A stretch of DNA of 64,000 nucleotides, taken from positions 1,302,001 through 1,366,000 of the forward strand of contig NOKP01000003.1 of NCBI GenBank assembly GCA_002682825.1, written 5' to 3'. The notes below the pieces were generated by a model. It was given only the letters and a program-made list of their open reading frames with translations, was not told the origin of the DNA and made no database searches. Numbering within the stretch: position 1 is the first letter of the stretch; every line of letters begins with the position of its first letter. The translations under genes were made by a program, and so were the position numbers. This DNA is from Neonectria sp. B-13. Its lineage: Eukaryota; Ascomycota; Sordariomycetes; Hypocreales; Nectriaceae. Positions 1 through 10,454 of this stretch are shown one piece after another.

Positions 1-645
1 TCGCTTGGGCCACTGGACGAGAACGCGTGCATCCTGAACATCGACCATAATGTCGGAACCCTCCGTCTCGCTGGTGAAGCTGTCGCCCTTGGACAGCTCC
101 CAGGTGCGGCCCTGGCAGTGCAGGTTCAGGCCGTTCCAGCCGTTGCAGATGATCTCGATCTTACCGGGCTCCAGAAGGCTCGGGGCGGCGATGAAGCGGG
201 CCTTGACGTGGACGCGGGAGATCAGGCGGTTGGCCGAGAGCTGGAAGTGGGACGAGTTGGACGAGCGGCCCATGATCAGCGTCTCGCCATTCTCCGAGAG
301 CTCGACGGCGGGCACGGCCGACAGCGGAGCGCGTTCGGGACCAGGTGCAGCCCGTTGCGGCGGCGAACTGGAGAGGATGCCGGTGCTGGAAGTCGGCACG
401 GGCGTGGGATATTTGAGGTGGGCGCGGCCGAAGCACGCATTCATGTTTTGGCGTTTGACAGGTCTGGGAAGACCGGGAGACGACGACAGAGGCTCGAAAG
501 GAGGTAGCAGCGTCGGAGCCGGGCGTTTGGAGCCGGCCATGGTGAAGGATGAGGACAACGATTGCCGAGGGATTGCGGGGAGCGTGGGCTCGGCCGAGGC
601 GTGCTTGTCGTGGCCGAGGCGCGGTGAGGAGGATATCGAGTCCAT
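1..645 (-). CDS. FHA-domain protein, N-terminal part (runs off left edge)
   Basis: Reading leftwards from the ATG at 645 the frame stays open for 215 codons to base 1, so the gene is cut by the window edge. The first ~115 residues are low-complexity, Ser/Pro-rich and presumably disordered. After that comes a forkhead-associated core: a Gly-Arg-Ser-Ser strand-turn near residue 125, then Ser-Arg-Val-His about 18 residues later (the SRxH phosphothreonine-binding signature), then a beta-rich stretch. FHA domains bind phosphothreonine peptides. A long disordered N-terminus before a single FHA is seen in yeast Tos4/Plm2-type cell-cycle chromatin factors, but without the C-terminus that identity is inference. 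No intron is needed in the visible part. Confidence 0.8.
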   Translation of the reverse strand, partial: MDSISSSPRLGHDKHASAEPTLPAIPRQSLSSSFTMAGSKRPAPTLLPPFEPLSSSPGLPRPVKRQNMNACFGRAHLKYPTPVPTSSTGILSSSPPQRAAPGPERAPLSAVPAVELSENGETLIMGRSSNSSHFQLSANRLISRVHVKARFIAAPSLLEPGKIEIICNGWNGLNLHCQGRTWELSKGDSFTSETEGSDIMVDVQDARVLVQWPKR

Positions 646-751
646 GATGGAAAGCTGAGTATGTGTTGGAGGCGGAAGACGGGGACGTCGAGGCGGAGGA
701 TGTTTCTCGAAGTTATGTCGCGTGTCGAGGCGTGATTCAAAGCCAGAAGAA

Positions 752-1272
752 ACGCGTATCCGGAGTGTTGGACGGTTGCAAGTAGCGGGTTCCTCCCCTC
801 ACACCAAAAAGGCGTTGCCCTTTTCCCACCAGCACTTACACGCGATAGTCGCGGTGAGAGAGCGTCGTCGGGTCCGTTGGAAGGATGGATGAAGCAGCAA
901 CGGGGTCTCGAAAGAAGGCCGGGTGTGTTGTTGAGACAGAGGATAAAAAGGCTGCAAGGAGGGTGAATGAGGCCCAAGATGGAGGCCTAGTGTCGAGGAG
1001 AAGTTGTGCGTGTGGGTGTTTGCGTGGGTGCGAGTAAGGAAGTTTGGGTGGAGGGAGGTATTTAAGAGGGAGGAGGGTAAGGGTGGTTTTTGGGGGGACG
1101 CGCGATGGGAGGCACACGCCTCGCCTTTGCGCGTTGGCGTTTTTGGCGTTTGGCGTTTTGTGACGCTTTTGTGCAGGCGGGTTGTGCAGCGGGCGCTGGA
1201 GCTTCAGTGGCCTTCAGGGCGTGAGCACCGCTGCGAGGCACAAGTCCCAGGGCGTGCCAGTGCTTAACGCGT
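752..1272 (-). promoter_or_regulatory. Upstream region of FHA gene with two ACGCGT boxes
   Basis: ACGCGT occurs at 752-757 and 1267-1272, 107 and 622 bp upstream of the start codon. The intervening DNA is CT-rich on the coding strand, as is common in fungal 5' leaders. ACGCGT is the MluI cell-cycle box bound by MBF-type factors in yeasts. A role here is inference; further copies near 1928 and 2274 lie outside the obvious promoter. Confidence 0.3.
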
Positions 1273-2518
1273 CCCCCCCGCGGGCCGCGTTCAGTGGGTT
1301 TCCAAAAACGGGCGCCGAGGCCCGAAGCGACGCGCTGTAAATGGGGGGGAGTTATAGTGGCCAGGCTGGCCCTGAGGTGCCCGGGCTGTGACGAGTGGCT
1401 TAGCTACAGGCCTCATCCCAGCTGACGTCGCCAAGCATGGACTTGATCACGCACATGCCATCTTCTTGTCATCATAGTCTATCTCCCTTCGGATTTCTAC
1501 ATCAACACTCGAGTCTCTTTGCAAGCAGAGCACGAAGCCCGAATTAACACCTCAACACCAGACTATCCACAGAACAATCCGCTTCTCCAGTCTAATGCAA
1601 GAAGGTGAAGAAAAAAAGCCAACCCCCTCTTCCTTCTTCCACGGCCGACACGTCTCCACCGCTGCAGAAAAAAAGAGCCTACACCGACCCCTCTCTCCAT
1701 CCTCATGAGTCGTGGTTCCCCTCATTGAACATGTCACTGCATCCGACGTCTCAAACCGCGTTGTTTCCTGTGCCCTGCTCGAATGCTTTTCCCACGAATT
1801 ACGCTTCTGAGAATTTCCATTCGTTCAAACGCAGATATAACCGAGGCTTTCTTGATCGCTTTTGTGTCTGTCGCATCGCTTGGCCGGTAACTGACTCTTG
1901 CACGGAGAAAGCGGTTAGCCTGCCCACTCTACGCGTCTTAGATGTCCAACTCCGACGCACACAGCATCGTCATGACCATCATCCCAGCCCTCTGACGAGT
2001 GAGCTCCATTCTCGCGCGTGAATATCACAGTTGTTCGGTCCTGTCTCTTACCGCTTTTTCTTCGTTGCAAATTCTCTTTGGCCAAAAACGCACGCGGGCA
2101 GAAGTCCACTTCATGACGCGGAAACAGCCATTCATTCCGGACCTAGTTTTTTTGCCGTGTTGTCAACTCTGCCTAAGCACTCAAACCAAGTGTTTTAATC
2201 CGCTTTCTTTGTCTCGTTTCATTCAGGCTCAATTCTCAACGCCGCGCCTCATTCTCGGACCCAAACTATCCCAGACGCGTCGGGTTAACTTACCCACTTC
2301 TTGCGCCCTAGGCTTACCCTGAAGGAATTACCTACGACACCGAACTCCTGCTTTCACGGCACGTCAATGTTGTTCTTCCAAGACAGTAATAATCCAAGTT
2401 AATGATGTTTATATAAACTTGCTAAATCGCCCTCGTCGAATATTTCTTGAACCCTCAGATGGCCGCGTCGCAAACTTCATCAACTCCCAATACATTCTCC
2501 TGGTCGCGCAGTTGCAAC
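1273..2518. other. Intergenic, no gene recognised
   Basis: Only short overlapping frames without family resemblance or convincing splice structure are visible. The sequence alternates between C-rich and T-rich tracts. I see no RNA gene or repeat. Confidence 0.5.
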
Positions 2519-2743
2519 TCACTGCTTCTCATTTCCCAGCTCCTTGGACTTCTTCTCATCTCCCACAGAATGGGGCAGACAGGCAGGACACTCCTTGATG
2601 TCAATGAACAATTCCCTCCTTTCGTGCTTCTTCTCGCACATTTGCTTTTTCCTCCATAGATCGCAGTTCTCGACCTTCGAATTCGAGCCGTACCAGCCAA
2701 AACAGCCGCGACACGTGGTGATGCTATTGACAATCGTGCACAT
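2519..2743 (-). CDS. Small cysteine-patterned protein, copy 1
   Basis: Single-exon frame of 74 codons starting Met-Cys. Cysteines sit at residues 2, 11, 14, 27, 36, 52 and 55, giving C-x8-CxxC-x12-C-x8-C-x15-CxxC. Three neighbouring frames repeat the same layout, which is why a frame this short is called. There is no signal peptide, so a cytosolic or nuclear zinc-ribbon-like fold is more likely than a secreted effector. The C-terminal ~18 residues are charged and variable. TATAAA on the coding strand lies about 30 bp upstream of the start and TATATA about 120 bp upstream. Function unknown; similar short Met-Cys proteins are common hypothetical proteins in filamentous fungi. Confidence 0.6.
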   Translation of the reverse strand: MCTIVNSITTCRGCFGWYGSNSKVENCDLWRKKQMCEKKHERRELFIDIKECPACLPHSVGDEKKSKELGNEKQ

Positions 2744-3455
2744 GGTGATAGAATCTTCAGTTGTCTCGATTTATAGCCGAGTATTTATGTTGCTTTCTTT
2801 CGTCGAGTTTCTTTTAATCTTGGAAGAAATAGAGAGTTGTTGTCGCGAGAATGCGGATTATATATACCTGCTTTGTCTTTGATTCAGATCATCTCCAGCT
2901 TGCCTTTGACTCCACTGCTAATGTGAACACCATCACAGATACGGACAAAGTCTCAGCTGTAAACCAGAGCAGGACGTCATGCGGACATGCCCGTCTGACG
3001 AACATCAGTTTGTGCGGCATCCCTAAATCGATGTTCTGTGTCACAGCAACGTTGAACCGCTGCTGTTCCAAGATTAAGACTACTCCATACCTCAGCCTAA
3101 TAGTTACATGCCATTGCTTTGCGTACTTTGAGTCTGTCACATGTAAGCCATCACTGTACTACACGTTAGCAGAGTGTGTGTTCTATTTTTCTGTATTTAG
3201 CAATGCGATAGACACTTTGCTTGGCCGCGTTGCAACTTCAAGGATCCATTTCCCCCGCGCGGCAGCCACTGTAAACGTGAGTAAATTGAAAGAAAAAGAG
3301 ACCAAGTCAATGAGGGTCGTTGCAAATCCTCACATTGAATTCAAGACAACCCGAATACACTCTGAATGGAGCTATCCGACAGTAACTCCCAGTACCTAGT
3401 ACTACTTAATTACAAAACCCAACACCACTATAAAACCCCCACGTTTTCTGCACCT
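2744..3455. other. Spacers of the small-protein array
   Basis: This gap and the corresponding ones at 3693-4225 and 4451-5021 (533-712 bp) contain no further frame with the seven-cysteine layout. TATA-like runs on the minus strand (for example near 3840-3848) fit individual promoters for the minus-strand copies. Nothing else recognised. Confidence 0.4.
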
Positions 3456-3692
3456 CTAAGCCTTGGTGATTTCATCATTCTTGGGGTTTCCCGTGGTCTT
3501 CTCCTGATTCGGCGGGTTGCAAGTCCAGCACCCAGCCGAGTCAACATATACCATGCGAACTTTGTGGGCCTTCTCGCAGACGATGCCTTCCCGCGACCTC
3601 AGCGCATTCTGGCAGAGTTCCCACACAGGTTCGGTAGCGATGTGCGAGCCACATTGCACGCAATAGGACTTCTTTTCGACAAAGTCGCACAT
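3456..3692 (-). CDS. Small cysteine-patterned protein, copy 2
   Basis: 78-residue single-exon frame starting Met-Cys, with cysteines at 2, 11, 14, 27, 39, 55 and 58. The first four positions match copy 1 exactly, and the last five positions match copy 4 (27, 39, 55, 58 and the preceding CxxC). The two terminal CxxC pairs would suit one Zn ion. The tail is hydrophilic (Asn/Lys/Glu-rich). A TATATAT run about 150 bp upstream on the coding strand may be its promoter. No recognised domain; the family assignment rests on the shared spacing. Confidence 0.6.
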   Translation of the reverse strand: MCDFVEKKSYCVQCGSHIATEPVWELCQNALRSREGIVCEKAHKVRMVYVDSAGCWTCNPPNQEKTTGNPKNDEITKA

Positions 3693-4225
3693 TGCAGTGG
3701 TGGGTTAATTTATAATGTGATTGGTTGGTGTTGTTATGAGTTTCAATGCGCTGGTGATGGTAGAACGATGCCGATGATTTTGCTGTTATGAAAAGTTTGT
3801 ATCGAAACGAGAGCGATAGTTGCTGGGTGGGATGTCTAGATATATATGCCTTGGTTGGGTCGGAATAACTCTCATCTCGCTCTGAAGGACGATTATTTCG
3901 TCGTCGCCCGAAGGGTGATTATTTGCACCCTATGTCTGTTGTCAAGGAAGTCTGAAGCCTGGCAATAAATAGTCTGAGTTGATGATGGAAATGTCTGCTT
4001 TTGTACTCCCAGATTCTGTTCGGCACAAAGGAGAGCGGACACCTTATGTGCGACCTCCTTTCCAAACATGCACTGTAAGGAATGAACGAGACGGCGTAAT
4101 CCGACCAAATGTCTATGATTTACTCTAGGTAACCTGAGACCGTTACGTGCGACTGCCGAGGTGTTACAACGACACGCGGACAATCAGACACCTGTGTACC
4201 CGTCGGTCCACGCTGGCTAGGTAAC

Positions 4226-4450
4226 CTAACGCCAGACACCATCCCACGCCTCCACAGGCTCTGGCTTTTCATGTTGCGGACACTTTGTGCTCCTATTCTC
4301 AACTAAGCTTCTCAGTTTCTTGCCACAGGAGAACAGTTTCTTCCCCTCTAGGCTGGATGCTGTCGAGCAAATGATTTCATCGTCTAACCTCTCGTAGTAC
4401 CGAGTGTCACACTTGGCGCAGTAGAACACGGTGTAGAGTTGCGTACACAT
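4226..4450 (-). CDS. Small cysteine-patterned protein, copy 3
   Basis: 74-residue single-exon frame starting Met-Cys. Cysteines are at 2, 11, 14, 28, 42 and 57, and the last metal-ligand position is His60 instead of Cys (Cys-Pro-Gln-His). A CxxC to CxxH change keeps zinc-binding capacity, which argues for selection rather than chance. The middle of the protein (residues 28-57) is Lys/Ser-rich and two to three residues longer than in the other copies. No signal peptide. Function unknown. Confidence 0.58.
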   Translation of the reverse strand: MCTQLYTVFYCAKCDTRYYERLDDEIICSTASSLEGKKLFSCGKKLRSLVENRSTKCPQHEKPEPVEAWDGVWR

Positions 4451-5021
4451 AGTTGCGTTATTGATAGTACCGAACCCTGATTTTGTTATGGGGAGATGGC
4501 GCGAACTGAATTGACTCTGTTGATTTGGTAGATGTATGCAAGTGCAGATATTGTATGGAGATGCTGGGTTACTGAAGAAACTTGAGAAGAAACCAGAGGC
4601 AATTTATGGCTCTTTGATGCCCGTGAATTAGAGTCTATGTGTGTGAAGACGCGTGAATGCGCGATACCCAACTTCCTCTGGTGATCCACAGCTTTGTAAC
4701 AGGTTTCTCCTTTATGACGTGTCAAGGTCCATCGAAGATGCGGCAACCTACATGTCGGTAATTCGAAAGTAACATGATAGAGCGCTTATCTGTACACCTG
4801 TACACTGTAGCCGTTTGTAACACAGCAGATTCATTACCGTCTGAGCTTAAGTGGCTGTTCACTTTCGAAACTGCAGATTTTCAGCCGTTCACACATTTCG
4901 TATCACTATAATAGCAAGGTCTTCCTTCCTGAGACTTCTCTCCTCACCAGAAGAATACGAAGAAACTAAAAAGGCCTCACACAACCACCGGCCAAAGATT
5001 CTAGTAGCCACACTACCCATA

Positions 5022-5237
5022 ATGTGCTACAACAACATCATGAAGTCAGTCTGCGGGATTTGTGGCAGGACCCTGGGAAGGCAGCTCGTGCAAGAGCCGT
5101 GCGAGGAGGCAGGCGAAATCGAAAGGTTTTCGCAGTGCCAAATGGGAGTGGTCAAGCAAAATGGCCAGATCAACGTCAATGAGTGCGGTGTGTGTAGACG
5201 CGAGCGGGAAAAGGGAAAAGGGAAGGCCGTGTATTAG
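5022..5237 (+). CDS. Small cysteine-patterned protein, copy 4
   Basis: 71-residue single-exon frame on the plus strand, opposite to the other three. I start it at the Met-Cys codon at 5022, because that gives cysteines at 2, 11, 14, 27, 39, 55 and 58, identical in spacing to copy 2. A longer frame begins upstream at 4851 but adds 57 residues unlike the family. The C-terminus is Lys/Arg-rich (possible nuclear targeting, inference). Its inverted orientation implies a duplication with inversion or an ancient divergent pair. Confidence 0.58.
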   Translation: MCYNNIMKSVCGICGRTLGRQLVQEPCEEAGEIERFSQCQMGVVKQNGQINVNECGVCRREREKGKGKAVY

Positions 5238-7335
5238 GGCTTGGGTAACACCTCGCAACGGGCAAATCTTGACACAGCATGGCGTTCGCATCTTGATCTT
5301 AGGCCATGGATCCTCACGTACTATTGTGGCAGCTCAAATACCGCAATTAGGGCATCTCATACTCTACCAAGCAGATGCCGAGTGCGGTAATTCAAAATTC
5401 AACGGAACGTAGTGTGAGAACGCCATCTCTGAATTGCTGCGCGCTCATACTCTTCTTGGTGACTAAAAGTACAATTGACATAAATCTATTAAGAAAATAA
5501 CCAAGGAAACAAATTGTTTTGTGAAGATAATCCCTTGCAGCTAATAAAGGGTGCTCGTGTTAGGTTGCACGAAATTTTGGTTCCCTGTCTGCATCACTTT
5601 TGTACCTACTTTTCACTGGTAGCATGTCGTTTATTAGATTGGACTAATTAAGAGTTCATATATGAATGGTTTGAAGTGAATCACTTGCAGTAAACCCTGG
5701 TCTCTGCCAGTGAATCGGTCAGCACTACATAACCTCACCGTTGTCGGTACTCGCTGGTAATGTCTCACTGTACGCCTATAACAGGACGACGCCCGAAAAA
5801 GACACAATACCCTCCATTAGCCGAGAAGCGTGTACGACTGTGACTCAAGACTACTTATAATACGGTGACTAATGAAGGATAACTACGCTGCCAGGCATAG
5901 TTGAATCACTAGGCTCCTGAAATCGGATCTGCGTGACCACGGTTGGGCACCATACACCGCTATAGAAAGTGTGAAAAGGACATGAACCCATAGCAAAGTA
6001 AATGATCCTGGCATCATTGCGTACGCTTAGCTGTAATTCATCACACAAAAGCATCGCTCAAAGTGAAGAAATTGGGAAGGATGACCAGACCCTCCATGCC
6101 CAATTGTCTCATTATCCAATCACCACAACACAAAACAAAAGATGATACATCAGATTCATACCCAAGGAGAGTGGCCTGGGACATCATGTGGGGTCCATAA
6201 GGGTGTTCTGTTCAGAGTGCTCTGGAGAGGCTAGAATTGCAGTGAATTGAAATGGAGTGAAATGGAGTGAAATGGAGTGAAATGGAGTGGAGTAAAGTGA
6301 TGATTATGTACAGAGGGAACTCTGCAGCGTGTGTCAAGTGCTCTAGAAACATAGAATTGCAGTAAAGACAAGTCACGGCTAAATGATACGGAAGATCCTA
6401 TTCTATTACTGACCTATCGCCGAATATTTAACTTGAACTGCCATTTTCTCTTCATACCAATGCCGCCCCTCCAGGTGATTCTCCAATAAGACGTTTATAT
6501 ACATCTACCAAGTATCGACTATTTCTCTAAAGATGCTCCAGTATCGCTTCAAACTACAGAAAAGTATCCAGGGCGTTTCATCCTCTTATCGTATCTAGTC
6601 ATAGAGAATAATCGTGAACCAGGCTCAAGGCTCATTATTGTAGGATTGACCTGGGGTGAAGCCGGCGACCGTAAGCCAGCAAGACTCGGAATACACACAA
6701 CGGAGTCTTCAAAAGCATCTGCGAGTCAAGACAATTGTATGCCGGTTGGACTCATTGGTGAATACGGAGTCAAGCCAGTCAACTTTTTGACCTGTCGCGC
6801 AGTTAGCATCTCCAAGCTCAAGGGAAGGTTAAAAATATGAACTCACATCGTTGCGATAAATTCTGCCTCATTCAACTTCTATTCCTTATTTGAAACTGCC
6901 GTGGTTCTCCGTAGAAAGAAAGTCGGCTCGTTCATCCAGCTTTGACTAGTCGAGCCTCGCCTCAGATTGCATCCGGGGTTCTGGATAAAAACCACCGAAA
7001 TATCAGATCAGGGAACAGGATTTCTCCTAGCAGGACAGCTGGCGATATTTTAAGCGTTAAATTCAGTTTTCGAGTTGCCTGCTGGCATATTAGATCGGTT
7101 GTGGAACTGGGCGGTTGCCGTTATTACCGAGTGTGGTAGTCGGCTGTCAAGACTTGACGCTTGAAAGCGAAGGTTCTTGTTTCTGCGGTGGGAACTTCCA
7201 TCGGCCAGGCTGTGAAACTTGCTGATGTCCTCCGACAAGGAACCTTACCCCTGGCTAAATAAAGCACAGGTCTGGGTGCAGAAAGGGTCGTGCTCCCGTT
7301 GAAGTGATTGAGTTGTTCACTCCGACCGGCGACAC
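5238..7335. other. Gene-free, AT-leaning intergenic region
   Basis: About 2.1 kb without a supportable gene. It holds a short tandem repeat (6251-6290) and an imperfect duplication in which a GTGCTCT..AGAATTGCAGT segment near 6219-6243 recurs near 6339-6364. Only short frames without resemblance to known families are present. Confidence 0.5.
6251..6290. repeat. Four tandem copies of a 10-bp unit
   Basis: The unit AATGGAGTGA is repeated four times (the last copy ends in G), followed by a decayed half copy. A small minisatellite in non-coding DNA; no function implied. Confidence 0.9.
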
Positions 7336-10300
7336 TCAAGGCGATCTCCTGGGATACGTATCCTTGTTGTCAATGAACCTTAGTATACTGCCAATGAGAA
7401 TGTCAGGAACATGGTCATCGCAATGTTTAGTATCCACGATATCGCTGTGAATTAGGATTAGCGGTCGTTCTTGCACATGAGTTAGAAGAGGAGGGCACTG
7501 ACTACTCTTCGCCAAGTCCATGTGTGCCCACGAGGCCATTGTCGAGATGAATAAGCCGACTATGCTCGGATGGGCCATGTCCAAAGCGGATAAACTGAAT
7601 CATGGTTCTTTGCGGGGAGAGCCCTTTTTCTTCAAGATTCCTCGCAAATCGTACGATCGCCTTGTCGACGTTGGGCTCATGGGATTCCCAGACGGCGTCG
7701 GTGAGCACATATATGCTGAAGCTTTTGTCACTTGACTTAACTTTCGCCCAAACATAATCTAGAATCCTGCCGAGGCATTGGTCCATAGCGCATGTCTTCA
7801 TGGTGAAGTTGTGCTTCTTGACGGCCGACTCCACATCCGAACTGGTTGCACAAACGTGAGGAGTGGCCACATTCGAAGCGAAGTATAGATCCATCTGGTT
7901 AGGGTCGACCCTCTTCACGTAGTAGCTTATGACTCGGGCAGTTGAAACGATTTTGTCCTTGTAGTGCCCCATCGATCTGGAATCGTCGACAAGAATCACC
8001 TTGACCGGGGGATCTCGATTAGCCATGGAAAATGCTGGAGATAAGTGAACAAACGCACCTGCTCACGCCCACCCACTGATGTGATCCTAGATAATGCTTC
8101 TGAGATCCCAGGCAAGGCCATCACCTCCGATGGGCTCCCCCGCAGTTGACCAATTTTGTGGCCCAGAAACTTATTGTCTTTCTTCATCAGCAAGTTGTAA
8201 ACATCCCCACATGTAATCGTTCGAGTTTCAAGGCTCCTTGTTGGATGAAGACTCGGGCTGAATGAGCTCTCGGCATCCTGTACTTGAGTAGTTTCTGTCG
8301 AAACACGGCCGCCTTCGGTTGTTGTGGAGGAGACGCAGTTCAGCAAGGTAGATGGTGTTGTTATAGAATCGGGCGAATGGCAGAAATCTTGATATTCAGA
8401 CTGGTCATGGTTGTTCCTAGACGCTCTTTTGAGTTCCTGTAGGTTATCACTGCTGCCTTTGAGCCCCAAAAGCCTCGGACGAGTGTTGATCGCCCCCGGT
8501 ATAGTTAACGCTGGTCTTTTCCCCCGGGTCACTGATTTGGTACGTCTGACGTCTGACTGAAGTATCTTCGGAGGTGAGCTGGTACGGCGCCATGATTGGA
8601 GTGCATCGCTGCTCTCGTCCGCTGTCTCGCCCGCCATTTCCGTCTTTCGTTTGTAGGAACCTGGCGTTGGCTTTTCTGAGACCGATCGCGTGTGAGACGT
8701 CAAAAATGACGGGGAAAGAGTTGATCGACGGTGGTCGGGACGTGAATTCGTCTTCCAATCCGTGTTGTCAAACGCGTCTGGAGATGAAGCGAAAAAAGTA
8801 GTCGGAGACGAGGTCGGGAACGGTGGGATTTGGGCATCTTTTCTTGCCAGTTCCAACTTGTATTCTGCCTTGGAGAAAGTGGTGTCTGCATCGAGTCGCC
8901 CTTCACGCCGATTCTGGAGCATGTGCTCCAGCACAAGCTGGCTGATGTGCGGAGACAAGGTGTCGTTCCTTCGTGTGTGTTCGAGAGCATCGCGATGCAT
9001 CGTCTCCACGGCTCCAAGTGCACGATTTCCATCGTGGAAACAGGCATCGTATCCACTCCCTCGAATTGGGCTGATTTGAGCCGTCTCCGACATTCGTCGT
9101 TGTCTGTAATCCTCCCGACCTTTTTCTCCCCAAATTGTCCAGATGAGCATCTCACTGAAGACAGCACCAAGTGCCCACACGTCAACGCTCGGCTCAACGC
9201 TCTTTGGGACTTTGTCGTGAATTGCATGATGAGGGAAAGACTCAGGGGCGGCTTCAATGCATTAATTAGCTTTCTGAATGTTGCCTGTGCAAAGCTCAGA
9301 GACTTACTGTACATGCGGTTTCCATCGTTTGACCCTTCTTGAGCGTCCTTGGTCCCGGAAAGTTTCTTTCTGATGTGGGTTGTGCCGAAGTCAGCGAGTT
9401 TGAACTTGATGTTGTAATCCGACTTCGGGCTTTGAGGAAAAACTAGAATGTTGACAGGCTGAATGTCGTGGTGTGTACTGTGAGAACGGTCAGCGAAGCC
9501 GTCGCTTCCGACTAGTCAGACTTACGCTGATAAGACCCAAGTGGATGCATCGATTGGTCGAGGCATTTCATGTATAATATGCAGGGCGTGAAGAAGCCGA
9601 AACAATTCTTTCCACAGCGTTTCGAGTTCTTCCCTGGTGTTTGGACGACGCGTTTTCTCAAAGAAGTCAAGCAAGGTGCCGCCTGGCGCATGTTCGAGGA
9701 TAATCGTGCGTTTGTTTCCTTGTGTAAACGAGCCGTAGCATTTGACAATATAGTCCCAGTAATGTTCGCTGTGGAATGTTGAATAGACGTCTGCTTCGGT
9801 CGTGAATAGGGCGCTGGATTCTTCGGTCTGGTAAACCTTGAAGACAACGGTGCCCTGCGCACCAATTAGTGTTAGCTACCGACGGTATGGGGGTCGCAAA
9901 GACAAATTTACCTTTGGTATATTTACATTGCATTCGGAGTGAATAGCGACTCTCCAAACAGTGGCAACATCCCGATCGCCTGCATTCTGGCTGAGACACT
10001 CCTCAAATGTAACGGGCAGGACCATTTCTTGTAAGAGCATTCGCTTATGCATGAAGTCATTTTTGAACTCCAGAGGGCAGAATTTCCACTGGTATTTATG
10101 GAACTTCTTGAACAACTCAGTCGAGTCTGGGCCGGGAGGCAAGCACTGCGGCTGATGGGGATGTGGCAATTGCTGGTCGTCAACCTTGTATCGAATGAAA
10201 TGGCTGATTGCCTGAGGGCGTCCGATGAAGACGAGTATCGAAAAGACGCGGATGAACCCCGCCACGACTTCCTTAGGGCTTTCAAAGACGGGAGGATTGC

Positions 10301-10454
10301 AGGTTTGAAGAATATCTGTCACCTTGTCTAGATTCCAGAAACCTTCGAGGTAGCATCGCGGGATGTATTCAGCGTCACGGTCGTGTCCATCTCGGCCGAT
10401 GGTGGACTTTTCCTTCACATACTGCAAAAAGGCGTCCGTATATGCGTTCGACAT
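7336..10454 (-). CDS. Protein kinase fused to a C-terminal vWA domain
   Basis: Six exons: 10454-9912, 9854-9526, 9477-9308, 9251-8059, 7999-7506, 7444-7336 (945 codons plus stop). Residues 1-180 are a fungal helical N-terminal region. The kinase domain follows: VFK lysine at Lys187, HHD catalytic loop with Asp295 (HHDIQPVN, where the usual catalytic-loop Lys is Gln297), DFG at 320-322, then a TAPE motif and VDVWALG helix. A ~300-residue Ser/Thr-rich linker leads to a von Willebrand A domain starting at residue 746, with an intact MIDAS DxSxS (Asp750, Ser752, Ser754). The 59-bp intron 8058-8000 (GTGCGT..GCTAATC..AAG) fuses the two halves and produces the family's usual short strand before the MIDAS. 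Kinase-vWA fusions are fungal-specific and often sit in accessory regions. Substrate unknown. Confidence 0.82.

Noticed and set aside
7996..8064. Separate vWA gene starting at the ATG at 8026, or a 32- or 38-bp intron joining it to the kinase
   Set aside because: Introns that short are improbable; a 59-bp intron with a CTAAT branch site joins the halves in frame and keeps the strand before the MIDAS motif.
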